From CAYMGQ01 sp964390055 (GTDB lineage Bacteria; Bacillota; Clostridia; Peptostreptococcales; Natronincolaceae), in assembly GCA_964390055.1 (NCBI GenBank), contig CAYMGQ010000014.1, positions 1 to 53,648 on the forward strand: a DNA stretch of 53,648 nucleotides. The letters run 5' to 3'. This document shows, in pieces, positions 35,210-44,235 of the stretch; positions within the stretch are counted from its first letter, which is position 1, and every line of letters starts with the position of its first letter. The position numbers and the translations under genes were made by a program. The notes under the pieces were generated by a model. That model saw nothing but the letters and a program-made list of their open reading frames with translations. It was not told the origin of the DNA and did not search any database.

Positions 35210-36895
35210 TTAGCCTATTACTCGTCGTATTTCATCAATGGTCGTATGACCGTCTTTTGCCTTAATATATGCATCTTCAGCAAGCGTTTTCATTTGCATG
35301 CTGGAAGTATATTGGCGAATATCTACTGATGTTTTACCTTCAGCTAGCATTCTGCGTACTTCATCATCAACCATAAAAAGCTCATGCACGGGTATTCGCC
35401 CTGCATAGCCTGTATACCTACAAACAGAACACCCTTTTTTGTTGGCTACATAACCAGAAAACTTATCATCATCTGTATGCAACATCAACTTGTCTTCTTT
35501 TGTTAAAATGCAATCGTGTGGCACACGACAGTTAGGACACACTCTTCTGACAAGTCGTTGTCCCATAACTGCTAAAAGAGAGTCAGCAATGTTATATGTG
35601 TGTACGCCCATTTCAATAAGTCGTGTTACGGCTGCTACAGAATCATTAGTGTGCAGCGTACTAAAGACCAAATGTCCTGTATTTGCTGCCTGTACTGCAA
35701 TTTGAGCTGTTTCAATATCACGAATTTCACCAACAAGAATCACATCAGGGTCTTGACGCAGAACCTCGCGAAGTAAAGCCGCAAAGTCCATATCAATACC
35801 ACGATTAACTTGAGATTGCACTATATGTTTTCCTAGTTGAAATTCTGGAGGGTCTTCTAATGTAACAATGCTAATTTCTGGGGAAGCGATTGCGGCAAGA
35901 GCTGTGTATAAAGTCGTGGTTTTACCAGAGCCTGTAGGCCCAGTGAGCAAGAATATTCCTTGTGGTTTTTTAATAATGCGAAGAAAACTCTCTTTTATAT
36001 CTGGCCTAAATCTCATATTTTCAATACTAAGATTTAATGCTTGCTGGTCTAATAAACGAAGCGTAACCTTTTCGATGCCATGAATGGTAGGCAAAGTGGA
36101 TACACGAAAATTAACGGTATTACCCTTGTAAGTTGCAGAATAATGCCCGCTTTGTGTTTTTCGGCTTTCTTCAATTTTTAGCCCTGCACTAGTTTTGATT
36201 TTATTAATTAAACGCTTTAACAAGACTTGGTTATCGAAAGAAGCATATTCCGCCAATATGCCATCTTTACGAAATCGTATAGACACTCCAGTCTCTTCAG
36301 GAGCAATATGTATATCGGAGACAGTATTTTCAATAGCAGCCTTAATCATTTCATTCAAAATTCTTGATATTACGGAATCCGATTCTTCAAGGTCAATGGT
36401 AGAATAATTAGCTTGTATTGCATAATTATCTAATTCCCCTAATCCAATAGCATCACTTAAATCAGCTTTGAGATAAAATCTGTCCAAAAAGGCATCCAAC
36501 TCTTCTTTGAGAAGATAGACGGGGACGACATAATTACACATTATCGCTGAAGCGGCATAAGCTTCGGCTTGCCTAGATGAACCGTCGTTTACTAAGATTT
36601 TTAAAACGCTGTCTTCCATTTTAAAAGGCATAAAACATAATTCCCTTGCCTTATCTGGCGGAATTAAATCAAGGAGTTGTTCGTCTAATTGCTCTAAAAC
36701 CTCTGCAGCCGTGAGAAAATCGGTATTATTGAATTTTGCTAAAAGTTTTAAGTATTCTTCTTCAGAAAGTGTGCCTGAAGCTATTAACGCATCTGAAAAA
36801 GGAATCATTTTTTCTGTGGCATACGCATCTATATTTGCTATTACGCCTTGTGAAAAAACGCCTGTTTTTTTCACCCACTCATCAAATGTCAACAT
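35210..36895 (-). CDS. pilB: PilB type IV pilus assembly ATPase
   Basis: 561 residues, normal length. MshEN-type N-terminal domain (LDLIPPDKARELCFMPFKM), N2 domain with DIHIAPEETGVSIRFRKDG, Walker A GPTGSGKTTT near 320, Asp box TLEDPPEFQL, Walker B region DPDVILVGEIRD, and His box STLHTNDS. The C-terminal half carries a zinc motif CPNC-CSVC (near 455-500). It differs from CpaF in domain layout. It follows the membrane protein gene at 36.9-37.7 kb by 20 bp, so pilB, pilM-pilN, pilO and pilC form a unit. Confidence 0.95.
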   Translation of the reverse strand: MLTFDEWVKKTGVFSQGVIANIDAYATEKMIPFSDALIASGTLSEEEYLKLLAKFNNTDFLTAAEVLEQLDEQLLDLIPPDKARELCFMPFKMEDSVLKILVNDGSSRQAEAYAASAIMCNYVVPVYLLKEELDAFLDRFYLKADLSDAIGLGELDNYAIQANYSTIDLEESDSVISRILNEMIKAAIENTVSDIHIAPEETGVSIRFRKDGILAEYASFDNQVLLKRLINKIKTSAGLKIEESRKTQSGHYSATYKGNTVNFRVSTLPTIHGIEKVTLRLLDQQALNLSIENMRFRPDIKESFLRIIKKPQGIFLLTGPTGSGKTTTLYTALAAIASPEISIVTLEDPPEFQLGKHIVQSQVNRGIDMDFAALLREVLRQDPDVILVGEIRDIETAQIAVQAANTGHLVFSTLHTNDSVAAVTRLIEMGVHTYNIADSLLAVMGQRLVRRVCPNCRVPHDCILTKEDKLMLHTDDDKFSGYVANKKGCSVCRYTGYAGRIPVHELFMVDDEVRRMLAEGKTSVDIRQYTSSMQMKTLAEDAYIKAKDGHTTIDEIRRVIG

Positions 36896-36915
36896 ATGTT
36901 CCGATCCTTTCTATT

Positions 36916-37731
36916 TTAATATATGTCTATTGTTATATATTTTTTTATAATTGTTTTGTTTTCAAATATTGAACAATTCACAACTGGAATAATTTCAGTT
37001 GAAAAATCCCTAATCGTTGCGATGTCGCCAGAACTTTTTAAAACTATTTGCATGGTTTGCTGTTTATATCCTAGTTTATATATTGTTTCGCATATAATTT
37101 TCAATTCTTGCGTAATACTTAAAGGGCTTTTATTACCATTATCAATGTCGATAAGGATGTCGTATTTATTTTGCGTAACAGCAGTAGCTGATAAATTATA
37201 GTCAGCCGTATTGTTTGCATATAACTCTCTCCCAAGAAGATAGACATATTTTTCTTGTCCATCTAACTTAGAAATCTGTCCATCCGTAAGATTATATTTA
37301 TCATTGCCTGTTGGCATAGGAGACTGCTTTGCATCGATTTCACCTTCCCCTTCACCCACTATAGGGTTAACGGACTCATGTGTTGATGTTTCTTCGGGGC
37401 TTGGCGGTTCGGATGAGGTTGGCTCAGAAATCGGGGTTGTCTGGGGATTATTAGTTGGTGTTGTTGTAGGTGTGACAATAGTCGTAGGGCTAGGCGTAGT
37501 GGGTACAGGGGTAGCAGTCACAACAGGTATTCGGTCTTCTTCAGTAGGTTCTCTAAAAAAGAATTTACTACAACAAAAAATTACTCCAATTAACCAAAAA
37601 ACGCTTAATATGCCAGCCAAGACTTGCATCTTTTGTTCCCAAAATGAGTTTTTGACCATTAAAATAATTCCCAATGGTGGACACAATATTAGCATTAAGA
37701 CAATAAACCAAGTCTTGTATGTAATGAGCAT
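36916..37731 (-). CDS. Two-helix membrane protein with Pro/Thr-rich linker, first gene of the pil operon
   Basis: 271 residues. Two membrane helices lie at about 7-27 and 36-56 (WFIVLMLILCPPLGIILMV, AGILSVFWLIGVIFCC). A Thr/Pro/Ser-rich stretch runs from about 65 to 120, and a mixed alpha/beta domain begins near 145. No known domain is recognised. It heads the operon with pilB, so a pilus-associated role is plausible. GGAGG lies nine bases before ATG. Confidence 0.6.
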   Translation of the reverse strand: MLITYKTWFIVLMLILCPPLGIILMVKNSFWEQKMQVLAGILSVFWLIGVIFCCSKFFFREPTEEDRIPVVTATPVPTTPSPTTIVTPTTTPTNNPQTTPISEPTSSEPPSPEETSTHESVNPIVGEGEGEIDAKQSPMPTGNDKYNLTDGQISKLDGQEKYVYLLGRELYANNTADYNLSATAVTQNKYDILIDIDNGNKSPLSITQELKIICETIYKLGYKQQTMQIVLKSSGDIATIRDFSTEIIPVVNCSIFENKTIIKKYITIDIY

Positions 37732-37772
37732 TTATCTAAACCTCCAGAGATAGGCAAGAAGTTATATTGTTT

Positions 37773-37801
37773 ATGTTACCACTATATTGCCTTTTTGTCA
37801 A
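37773..37801 (-). promoter_or_regulatory. Promoter of the pilB/pilM-pilN/pilO/pilC operon
   Basis: -35 TTGACA (37796-37801), 17-bp spacer ending GTGG, -10 TAACAT (37773-37778). The -35 half-site is followed by GGCAA instead of GTCAA. Confidence 0.7.
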
Positions 37802-37810
37802 AACAATTCT

Positions 37811-37826
37811 ATGTTTCATGAAACAT
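37811..37826. promoter_or_regulatory. Perfect 16-bp palindrome ATGTTTCATGAAACAT
   Basis: The palindrome is nine base pairs upstream of the -35 of the pil operon promoter and after the stop of the 263-residue gene. It equals the parS consensus TGTTTCACGTGAAACA with the central CG removed. No T-run follows, so it is not a terminator. It may be an operator or a partition-type site. Confidence 0.5.
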
Positions 37827-37852
37827 CATTTACAAATTTTTAGAAAGACATA

Positions 37853-38644
37853 TTAAAACAATACAAAATCTTCGTATTGTTTTTTACAATAAGAATAGTC
37901 TGGTGCGACTAGCATATGTTTTTGTGCATGCGTAATACTATTAACAAAATATGATACCAAAACACCATTGATAGTATACTTCTCTTGTTTTTCTTCAAGT
38001 AGTGCTAATGCCAACATGTAATCTATTGTTTTTGTGTCGTGGTTATATGCTGATGCAAACATATCACACATTATCTCTAATGTTTGTTCAAAAGGAATTT
38101 CATTAATTACGCCATCTTGTGCCCAATATTCAATATGATGTTGACTTATGTATTTGTGGTCAAGAGGTTCTTTCCCTCGAATCGCAGTATTAGTACTTTT
38201 AGATGACAGCAAATCCACATCATGATTCGCTGCTAGAGAAGTAATACCAGCTCTTGAATAAAGATGCGAAATGAGCTTTCGATGAGCTTTTACACTAGCT
38301 TTGTAATCCGTTTTGACATATATTTTTTTAATATTGGCAATTATAGAACGCAAAACAATATACAGAAAGTGCTTAATATTAGAAAAGAGATTTTCAAAAA
38401 AATCTTTAATACTATATCCTATATAAGAAATACGCTGTCTAAATCTTTGTGCTCTTTTTTGTTGGCGAGTTTTTTTTGCTGCTTGTTTTTTTTGTTTTTC
38501 TTTTTGCTGGCTAATTTTTTGCATTGCCAGTTCTTCTTTTTTGGCGAGCCTAGCTAATTTATTAGCATCTATTATATCCAACTTATCATTGATTTTCTTT
38601 GCCGAGTTATTTACAAAATTTCTGAATTTTGATGTTGAAAGCAT
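37853..38644 (-). CDS. Basic coiled-coil protein, unknown function
   Basis: The ATG at 38644 is chosen because GGGGAGG lies six bases before it; a frame opening at 38659 starts upstream of that site. The product has 263 residues. Residues 20-75 are Lys/Arg/Gln-rich coiled coil, followed by a hydrophobic stretch (YIVLRSIIANI) that may touch membrane, and a C-terminal region with cysteine only near the end. No family recognised. It has its own promoter at 38700-38728. Confidence 0.6.
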   Translation of the reverse strand: MLSTSKFRNFVNNSAKKINDKLDIIDANKLARLAKKEELAMQKISQQKEKQKKQAAKKTRQQKRAQRFRQRISYIGYSIKDFFENLFSNIKHFLYIVLRSIIANIKKIYVKTDYKASVKAHRKLISHLYSRAGITSLAANHDVDLLSSKSTNTAIRGKEPLDHKYISQHHIEYWAQDGVINEIPFEQTLEIMCDMFASAYNHDTKTIDYMLALALLEEKQEKYTINGVLVSYFVNSITHAQKHMLVAPDYSYCKKQYEDFVLF

Positions 38645-38699
38645 TGTTTCCCTCCCCAAAAGACAATCGAGAACTTAGTTTTTTATAATAACTTCACCT

Positions 38700-38728
38700 A
38701 TTATACCTCTAATTTGACTTTATGTCAA
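38700..38728 (-). promoter_or_regulatory. Promoter with perfect TTGAC palindrome
   Basis: -35 TTGACA (38723-38728), 17-bp spacer ending GAGG, -10 TATAAT (38700-38705). The palindrome TTGAC-N5-GTCAA covers 38714-38728. Confidence 0.8.
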
Positions 38729-38745
38729 AAATAGCATAAACGAAA

Positions 38746-38771
38746 AACAGCCCCCTATTAAGGAGGCTGTT
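38746..38771 (-). terminator. Terminator of dnaE
   Basis: AACAGCC pairs with GGCTGTT (38765-38771 with 38746-38752), with further pairing in the loop, followed on the minus strand by TTTTTCG. It lies about 20 bp past the dnaE stop. Confidence 0.8.
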
Positions 38772-38789
38772 ATCATAAAAGCAAAGTAA

Positions 38790-41700
38790 TTAGCTTGCAG
38801 ATTGTTGTGGTTGGTTTAGCAAATGAATTTTTTGTAAAAGTCCTTGTGTCCCAAAATCATCTGTTTTTATCCGAACCTTAACATAACAAATGTTGTTTTC
38901 ATCAAATTTCTCTTCATTTGCTTCAATACAAGAGTTAAATGCTGTACATTTAATGTTGCCACTTTTGTCCTCGAGCATAAAAGTAATAAGACGATTACCA
39001 GACTTCGTGTAGCGTTGCGTAACTTCTTTCATGATACCACAAAGCTTAATGGTTTGGTTGTCGTATATGCTACCACTAGCAACAATGTCTCCATTGCCTT
39101 TAGTATCGCCCGACATAATATTACCTATGGGCACTACATCCTTTTTAGCAAATACCCAGGCATAATCATCAAGAGGGTGTCCGGTGACATAGAATCCCGA
39201 ATATTCTTTTTCTTTTTCAAGCTTAAATCTTTTTTCAAACTCAGGAATTTTGGGTATTGGTAGCTTATGATAATCAGCCATTTCCTTGCTCTCAAACATA
39301 CTGACTTGCCCAGATTCAACCACTTTTTTGTTGTCATTAGCAACGGCAAGAATACTTGGCAAAATGTCGATTTTGGCTTTGCGTGTTCCCTCAAACCCAT
39401 CGAGTGCCGAAGCGTAAATTAATGCTTCCAACATTTTTTTGTCTACACGCTTGTATAATGCCATTCTTTCTGCAAAGTCTTGGGTGTCTTGAAACGCTCC
39501 ATTGGCATTGCGTTCTGCTATAATGTCATTCGCCGCTTTCCCCATGTTTTTAAGTCCCTTTAGTCCAAAGCGAATAGCATCGCTATCAACTGTAAACTTT
39601 TCTGCTGATTTGTTGACATCTGGTGGCAAAATATTAATGTTTTTTGCCTGACAAACAGACATATACCACCTGATTTTATCTGCCTTATCAATAAAAGAGT
39701 TAAGTATGGCACACATGTATTCTATGGGGTAATAATAAGACAACCATGCGGTGCGAGCACCTATGTCAGCATACGCTGTCGCGTGGCTTTTGTTAAAGGC
39801 ATACTCGGCGAACTTCTCCATCTTGCGCCATATGCTTTTCGCAACTTCTTCAGGGATGCCATTATTAACGCATCCTTTAATGTTTAGGGCTTCTGAAGGA
39901 TGTTTCTTGTCAAATTCGGCAGAACCATAAACAAAATATTCTTCGTATTGGTTGATAATTTCTTTCTTTTTTTTACCCATAGCCTTACGAATGGTATCAC
40001 TTTGACCCTTAGAAAAACCTGCTAAGTCTCTTACTATAAACATAACTTGTTCTTGATACACAATGACACCATAAGTATTTTTGAGAATGCCTTCTACAAG
40101 AGGCGTCTCATAAGTAATTTGAGACGGGTTCGTCATGTTTTCAAGATAATTCGGAATTTCATCCATGGGCCCCGGGCGATACAACGAGACACCAGCGATT
40201 AATCTTTCGAATAACTCATTTCCAAATTGATCAAGCTCGTCTTGAGTTTGAAGTTTAGTGTATGTGCCAGCATCTTGGAATAAATCCTTAACAAAAGTTG
40301 TAATACCTGCCCCTTCAAACTGAAATACTCCTGATGTATTGCCTTTGGCAATAAAATCATAAACAGCTGGGTCGTTAATGGGTATATCTGAATATGTGAG
40401 TTCGGGTTTGCCTTCTTGACGACGTTTATTATTTATGTCGACAAGAGCTCTGTTAATGACACCCATGGTACGCAACCCCAAAAAATCCATTTTTAAAAGA
40501 CCACATTCTTCGCATTCAGACATGTTAAATTGGGTTGTGGGTTCATATGTGCCGGGCAAATCCCTGTCTTCCATCATCGCTTGTGGGATATAGTTTACGA
40601 CCGCAGATTTGGCAATAATAACACCACATGCATGCATGGACGCATTGCGTGGCAATCCCTCAAGTTTCATAGCTGTATCGACTATTTTTTGAACATCGGG
40701 GCTTGAGTCGTACAGCTTTGCAAATTCAGGGTTTTCCAATTGTTGTTTTAATGTTAAATTAGGGTTGACAATGGTTTTAGAAATTTTGTCTCCCAATGCA
40801 TATGGGAAACCCAACACTCTTGTGACATCTCGGATGGCTGCCCTTGCAGATAAAGTGCCAAAAGTAATGATTCTGGAGACACAATCCTCTCCATATTTCC
40901 TTTTAACATATGCAATGACCTCGCCTCTGCGTTCATCGTCAAAATCTAGGTCAATATCAGGCATGGATATGCGGTCTGGGTTTAAAAATCGCTCAAACAA
41001 TAAACCATATTGCAGAGGGTTGATGTTAGTGATTTTGAGACAATATGCCACTAATGAACCACACGCACTACCTCTTCCTGGGCCCACTTCAATACCTTCG
41101 CTTCGGGCGTAACTTATAAAGTCTGCTACTATCAAAAAGTAAGAAGAATACCCCATCTTTTCAATTACACTGATTTCATAGTCAAGCCTGTCTGTGATAG
41201 TTTTATTTTGCTCAAAATCAGTTCCAAATCTTTCAATTGCACCTTGTTTTATAAGATGTTTAAAGTACTCACAATCATTTTTAAATGGTGCAGGGACTTG
41301 AAATTCGGGCATATGAATGGTTTCTAAATCCAGTTTAATATTGCATTTCTCTGCGATTTCCAAAGTGCTGGCAATAGCCTCGGGGACATCTTTGAACAAC
41401 TCACAAGCTTCTAGTGAAGAGTGTAAGTGATAACCCGCACCAGAAAACCGCATCCTTTTTTCGTCAGACATGCACGCTTGTGTACCGATACAAAGCAAAA
41501 CCTCATGTTCGTAGGAATCTTCTTTGTTGACATAATGACTGTCGGTAGCAGCTACGAGCTTGATACCCGTTTCTTTAGATAATTTAACCAATTGAGGGTT
41601 GATAATTACTTCATCTTCTGTCCTGTGCTTTTGGATTTCTATATAAAAATCGCCAGGAGCAAAAAATGAGGCAAGTTTTAAAAGGACTTGTTTGGCTTGG

Positions 41701-42317
41701 TCGTATTGACCATCCAAAATCAGCTGTGGAACTTCACCACCGATACATGCAGTTGTCCCAATTAGCCCATCCCCATATTTTTCAAGCATTGCATACGAAA
41801 TATGTGGTTTATAATAAAAATTATGATAACCCATAGTCGTCAGCCGCATGAGATTTTGATACCCCTTGAGGTTTTTCGCCAAAAGTATCAGGTGGTGACC
41901 TTCTTTAGCACCTTCATGCGTTTCTACATATGCTTCGAAACCTAAAATGGGTTTTTTGTTAGCCTTACACATGGCTTTGTAGTATTCCAATATTCCATAC
42001 ATATTGCCATGGTCCGTTAAAGCACCGACGGATTCTGTTTTGTTGACGAGTTTGTTAATAGGGATAGCCCCATCAAGTAAACTGTATCCACTATGGCGAT
42101 GTATCTCAACAAAATACAAAAACTCAATTGTTGCAAGTTCGTTTTCAATACAACACACAAAAGCTTTTGGCTTACTGTCTGGTCGGACTTTTGCATCTTC
42201 GCTTTCAACCGTTGCGATGTGTTGCCCTCTTAAAAAAAGAGAACAACCTTTCGAAGTAGGTTGCACATCGAGAAAATCCCATTTCTGAATACCATTAGCA
42301 GGTATCTTAAAAGACAT
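38790..42317 (-). CDS. dnaE: DNA polymerase III alpha subunit, DnaE type
   Basis: 1175 residues. An N-terminal extension of about 68 residues is not recognised. The PHP domain begins near 69 (EIHRHSGYSLLDGA). The polymerase palm carries GSACGSLVAYC near 418-428 and the Asp motif PDIDLDF at 453-459; a third acid lies in LLKMDFLGLR. Then the finger region, tandem HhH (GLKGLKNMGKAANDII), and an OB-fold (IKLCGIMKEVTQRYTKSGNRLITFMLEDKSGNIK) follow. Chromosomal Firmicutes also carry PolC plus one DnaE, so this one may be an extra, element-borne polymerase; whether it is additional cannot be seen here. GGAG is seven bases before the ATG. No exonuclease domain is present. Confidence 0.9.
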   Translation of the reverse strand: MSFKIPANGIQKWDFLDVQPTSKGCSLFLRGQHIATVESEDAKVRPDSKPKAFVCCIENELATIEFLYFVEIHRHSGYSLLDGAIPINKLVNKTESVGALTDHGNMYGILEYYKAMCKANKKPILGFEAYVETHEGAKEGHHLILLAKNLKGYQNLMRLTTMGYHNFYYKPHISYAMLEKYGDGLIGTTACIGGEVPQLILDGQYDQAKQVLLKLASFFAPGDFYIEIQKHRTEDEVIINPQLVKLSKETGIKLVAATDSHYVNKEDSYEHEVLLCIGTQACMSDEKRMRFSGAGYHLHSSLEACELFKDVPEAIASTLEIAEKCNIKLDLETIHMPEFQVPAPFKNDCEYFKHLIKQGAIERFGTDFEQNKTITDRLDYEISVIEKMGYSSYFLIVADFISYARSEGIEVGPGRGSACGSLVAYCLKITNINPLQYGLLFERFLNPDRISMPDIDLDFDDERRGEVIAYVKRKYGEDCVSRIITFGTLSARAAIRDVTRVLGFPYALGDKISKTIVNPNLTLKQQLENPEFAKLYDSSPDVQKIVDTAMKLEGLPRNASMHACGVIIAKSAVVNYIPQAMMEDRDLPGTYEPTTQFNMSECEECGLLKMDFLGLRTMGVINRALVDINNKRRQEGKPELTYSDIPINDPAVYDFIAKGNTSGVFQFEGAGITTFVKDLFQDAGTYTKLQTQDELDQFGNELFERLIAGVSLYRPGPMDEIPNYLENMTNPSQITYETPLVEGILKNTYGVIVYQEQVMFIVRDLAGFSKGQSDTIRKAMGKKKKEIINQYEEYFVYGSAEFDKKHPSEALNIKGCVNNGIPEEVAKSIWRKMEKFAEYAFNKSHATAYADIGARTAWLSYYYPIEYMCAILNSFIDKADKIRWYMSVCQAKNINILPPDVNKSAEKFTVDSDAIRFGLKGLKNMGKAANDIIAERNANGAFQDTQDFAERMALYKRVDKKMLEALIYASALDGFEGTRKAKIDILPSILAVANDNKKVVESGQVSMFESKEMADYHKLPIPKIPEFEKRFKLEKEKEYSGFYVTGHPLDDYAWVFAKKDVVPIGNIMSGDTKGNGDIVASGSIYDNQTIKLCGIMKEVTQRYTKSGNRLITFMLEDKSGNIKCTAFNSCIEANEEKFDENNICYVKVRIKTDDFGTQGLLQKIHLLNQPQQSAS

Positions 42318-42349
42318 TGTCGCACTCCTTTCTTTAAAAAAGATATGTT

Positions 42350-42373
42350 TAAAAAATGGTTTTGAAAAACCAT
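42350..42373 (-). terminator. Terminator-like hairpin in the dnaE leader
   Basis: On the minus strand ATGGTTTT pairs with AAAACCAT (42366-42373 with 42356-42363), immediately followed by six Ts. It lies between the promoter and the dnaE start, so some transcripts may stop before the gene. The stem contains only two G-C pairs per arm, so strength is uncertain. Confidence 0.5.
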
Positions 42374-42411
42374 GCTAAAAGAATAGACGATTGTAATTTT
42401 TAGATACTTTT

Positions 42412-42440
42412 ATTATATATCAGAATTGCCTTTTTGTCAA
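42412..42440 (-). promoter_or_regulatory. Promoter of dnaE
   Basis: -35 TTGACA (42435-42440), 17-bp spacer ending GATA, -10 TATAAT (42412-42417); GGCAA follows the -35 at the usual half-site spacing. Confidence 0.8.
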
Positions 42441-42461
42441 TATCTGTGGATTAGGGGAGAA

Positions 42462-42482
42462 AGAAAAACCGTCTTGCGACGG
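42462..42482 (-). terminator. Terminator after the topB/phoH/zinc-ribbon unit
   Basis: A GC-rich stem (GCCGTC with GACGGT, loop GCAA; 42468-42482) is followed on the minus strand by TTTTTCTTTC and overlaps the stop region of the small zinc-ribbon gene. Confidence 0.8.
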
Positions 42483-42713
42483 CTATTGTTGTTTAAAAAA
42501 CTCTTTGATAGCATCTGCTTCGGCTTGCCTACGGTTGGAGCGAGTAGGCAATGTCTGCATAGGCACATTGTCCCACTTGCTTTTTCGTACAGGTTGAGAT
42601 GGTTTGGGTTTAGGGGCTACGGTATGCTGTTTCTGACAGGGACATGATTCATTAGACATAAACTCCACATCATACTTTGCCCCACATTGATTGCATTTTT
42701 TAACAACTATCAT
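42483..42713 (-). CDS. Small zinc-ribbon protein
   Basis: 76 residues from the ATG at 42713. C8, C11 and later Cys-x-Cys (CNQCG, then SCPC) form a likely one-zinc ribbon at the N-terminus; the rest is basic, Pro/Gln-rich and ends in a helix (QAEADAIKEFFKQQ). AAAGGA is 14 bases upstream of ATG with a five-base-pair hairpin between. It is the last gene of the topB-phoH unit. Function not known. Confidence 0.65.
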   Translation of the reverse strand: MIVVKKCNQCGAKYDVEFMSNESCPCQKQHTVAPKPKPSQPVRKSKWDNVPMQTLPTRSNRRQAEADAIKEFFKQQ

Positions 42714-42733
42714 ATGTAGAAATACATTCCTTT
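42711..42733 (-). promoter_or_regulatory. Short stem-loop between Shine-Dalgarno and start codon (zinc-ribbon gene)
   Basis: AAAGGA (42728-42733) directly abuts ATGTA-TTTC-TACAT, and the start ATG at 42713 follows directly. The folded spacing would be close to zero, so this case is the weakest of the series. Confidence 0.35.
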
Positions 42734-42808
42734 CGTGATTAAAATTTTTTAGATTTTTGTTGCATGGTGCAAACAATGGATAGAGAACTTGTCTTAGTAT
42801 ATTTAAAG

Positions 42809-44188
42809 TTACATGCGATTAGCCGCATCCATTGCTAATGCAGAACGCTCACATTCGTTATTATCCATTGTAATTTGATAGCATAGTTTGCTACCTTTCA
42901 TTTTTTCCGAGGCAAAACTTAAGCCGTTTGTTCTTTCATCAAGTAAGTGGTTATCAATTTGCGCAGGGTCTCCTACAAGAACAATTTTTGTATGTTTGCC
43001 TGCTCTAGTAATAATGCCTTTTGCTTGTTTTGGGGTTAGGTTCTGTGCCTCGTCAATAATAAGCCAAGTTTTAATAATCGACCGACCTCGTATAAAATTA
43101 AGAGCCTGAGCAGTGACAATTTCGCGGTCAAAGAGTTCTTCGACTTTATTGGATAGAAGTTGCTCATCTTCATATCTTTGCTCTTCGTTGCCATCTACCA
43201 GTATCTCAAGGTTGTCGCGTATAGGTCTTAATAATGGGTTGATTTTTTGTTGTTCATCGCCAGGCAAGAAACCTATGTTGTCATCAAATTCAGCTCCTGG
43301 GCGGCATACCAAAATTTTGCGATATTCTTTTATGTCGCTTTCCATAACCTTACTTAATCCAACCGCCAAACTATAGAAGGTTTTTGCTGTTCCAGCCGGT
43401 CCTTTAACAATCACTAAGGGGACACTATTGTCCATAAGTGCCTCTTGTACAAATTTTTGACCAGTGTTTCGTGGTTTAATGCCAAAGGGTCGATGCCCCG
43501 CATAATACAATGGAACTATAGCTCCATTTTGATATTTGCCGAGCATGGTTTTTTGCGGATTTGCATCTGAAACAAGAGTTATAAATTGGTTTTCAATATA
43601 ACAGGGAGTCACTTTAGCATATGGTTCATCACAGTTTTCAGCAAGCACATATGTATTGTCGGGAGATAATTGGTGAGTTTTAGCGAAATTATCTAGTTCC
43701 GCATCTTGCACCCAAACAATTAACCTGCCCTTATATTGTTTCTCAATTTCAGGGGAGCGGTCGGTGGTGAATTCTTCGGCTTGAAGCCCTATAGAATCCG
43801 CCTTAATTCTTAAAATGATATCATTCGTTACAATAATGGCATGCTTGCCTTCATTGACTAAATGTTTGCAAATTTTAAGAATTCTATTGTCAGGTGATGC
43901 ACTATCCCAAGTGTCAGGCAGTTCTATATGTGCACAATTTAATTGTAGGCGTAGAGTGCCTCCACTATCAAGCTTAACTCCGTCAGTTAGTTTGCCTGAC
44001 AACCTTAGCTTATCAAGAGAACGGATAACACTTCTTGTATTAGCACCCTTTTCGCCATCGGCATTTTTATGTTTATCCAACTCCTCTAAAACCGATATAG
44101 GTAATACAATATCATTGTCTTCAAAGGAATTAAGCGCATGAGGGGATTGAATCAGGACATTAGTATCAATAATATATGTTTTTTTCAT
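42809..44188 (-). CDS. PIN-PhoH fusion ATPase (YlaK/PhoH2 type)
   Basis: 459 residues. The N-terminal PIN ribonuclease-fold domain (about 1-160) starts with TYIIDTNVLIQSP and has VLPISVLEELDKHK and IVTNDIILRIKA with conserved acids. The C-terminal PhoH domain has Walker A KGPAGTAKTF near 265 and Walker B LIIDEAQNLTP near 385. PhoH2-type proteins are RNA helicase/nucleases. The start codon overlaps the stop of a 16-residue upstream frame. Second gene of the topB unit. Confidence 0.9.
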   Translation of the reverse strand: MKKTYIIDTNVLIQSPHALNSFEDNDIVLPISVLEELDKHKNADGEKGANTRSVIRSLDKLRLSGKLTDGVKLDSGGTLRLQLNCAHIELPDTWDSASPDNRILKICKHLVNEGKHAIIVTNDIILRIKADSIGLQAEEFTTDRSPEIEKQYKGRLIVWVQDAELDNFAKTHQLSPDNTYVLAENCDEPYAKVTPCYIENQFITLVSDANPQKTMLGKYQNGAIVPLYYAGHRPFGIKPRNTGQKFVQEALMDNSVPLVIVKGPAGTAKTFYSLAVGLSKVMESDIKEYRKILVCRPGAEFDDNIGFLPGDEQQKINPLLRPIRDNLEILVDGNEEQRYEDEQLLSNKVEELFDREIVTAQALNFIRGRSIIKTWLIIDEAQNLTPKQAKGIITRAGKHTKIVLVGDPAQIDNHLLDERTNGLSFASEKMKGSKLCYQITMDNNECERSALAMDAANRM

Positions 44189-44235
44189 ATACTTATGTGG
44201 GCGTTTGTTGTTTTGGGTTGAAACAACTTAGGCAT
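44185..44235 (-). CDS. 16-residue upstream reading frame coupled to phoH
   Basis: A frame starting with ATG at 44235, seven bases after AAAGGAGGAGG-type sequence, encodes 16 residues (MPKLFQPKTTNAHISI) and its TGA overlaps the phoH ATG. It lies wholly within the hairpin region described next; translation of it and of phoH may be alternatives. Whether the peptide itself matters is unknown. Confidence 0.35.
   Translation of the reverse strand: MPKLFQPKTTNAHISI

Noticed and set aside
37304..37753. 149-residue plus-strand frame rich in Gly and Val
   Set aside because: It is the complement of the Thr/Pro-rich linker of the minus-strand membrane protein, where low complexity leaves the opposite strand open.
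38844..39263. 139-residue plus-strand frame within dnaE
   Set aside because: Antisense to a conserved dnaE region with no initiation signals.
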